DNA from: Sporolactobacillus inulinus
GTDB lineage: Bacteria > Bacillota > Bacilli > Bacillales > Sporolactobacillaceae
DNA: 54,290 bases
Direction: 5' to 3'
Assembly (NCBI RefSeq): GCF_006539285.1
Contig: NZ_BJMS01000022.1
Coordinates: forward strand, 1 to 54,290
Part shown: positions 54,284-54,290 of the stretch, one piece after another
Layout: each line of letters begins with the position of its first letter
How positions within the stretch are numbered: the first letter of the stretch is position 1
Program-made: the position numbers and the translations under genes
Notes under the pieces: model-generated
Database searches by the model: none
Told to the model about the DNA's origin: nothing
The model's input: the letters and a program-made list of their open reading frames with translations, nothing else

Positions 54284-54290
54284 TATAAAT

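Overview
The window looks like a chromosomal segment of an endospore-forming, low-to-mid GC Firmicute of the order Bacillales, probably near Sporolactobacillaceae. Reasons: protein similarity and gene order follow Bacillus subtilis closely. From the right end to the left, fabH, fabF, yjbA, trpS, opp, spx, yjbE, mecA, coiA, pepF, spxH, yjbJ, yjbK, sasB, nadK, yjbO and prpE correspond to the B. subtilis fabHA-to-prpE block in inverted orientation. A YjcZ-type sporulation peptide is present, ribosome binding sites are strong (GGAGG-like), and TTG/GTG starts are common. The family placement is inference.

Left end (1-6.5 kb): a minus-strand cell-envelope cluster with a Nudix-like protein, a GT2/GtrA membrane glycosyl-transfer pair, TagD, and two CDP-glycerol glycerophosphotransferases (teichoic acid assembly). 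At 6.6-8.3 kb lie a tiny sporulation membrane peptide and a CNNM/CBS transporter. At 8.4-14.4 kb lies a complete cydABCD operon (cytochrome bd oxidase and its maturation exporter). It is preceded by a 1.1 kb non-coding region with phased TGACA repeats and dispersed repeats. At 15.5-16.2 kb a TnrA-type nitrogen regulator, with a perfect GlnR/TnrA box at its own promoter, diverges from an FbpA-like small basic protein.

Centre (16-34 kb): a serine hydrolase, YutG/PgpA, a DUF421 protein, FabI, a RodA-family protein, PrpE, a pseudouridine synthase, NAD kinase, the small alarmone synthetase SasB, a CYTH protein, a lytic transglycosylase, an M3 peptidase, a divergent MFS/LysR pair, YitT, SpxH, and an SOS-controlled Y-family polymerase (PolY2) translationally coupled to an unrecognised helical protein.

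Right part (34-54 kb): PepF, CoiA, MecA, a TerC-family exporter (YjbE), Spx (with a PerR-like box), two tiny genes, the oppABCDF operon, a DUF3899 protein, a T-box-controlled trpS, an Rgg-type regulator, YjbA, FabF and FabH. Spx, its ClpXP adaptor SpxH, and the ClpC adaptor MecA lie close together, so this is a proteolysis/redox-stress neighbourhood. Opp and an Rgg regulator lie near each other, which suggests peptide import and sensing.

The most noteworthy non-genic signal is a family of modular dispersed intergenic repeats (14.7-15.5, 34.8-35.0, 38.2-38.5 and 50.6-50.9 kb). All copies lie in the same orientation. Four share a hairpin head and five stretches share a tail consensus near ATCACATACTTTCTTTACCTG. 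I saw no CRISPR array, rRNA, tRNA, transposase or phage gene.
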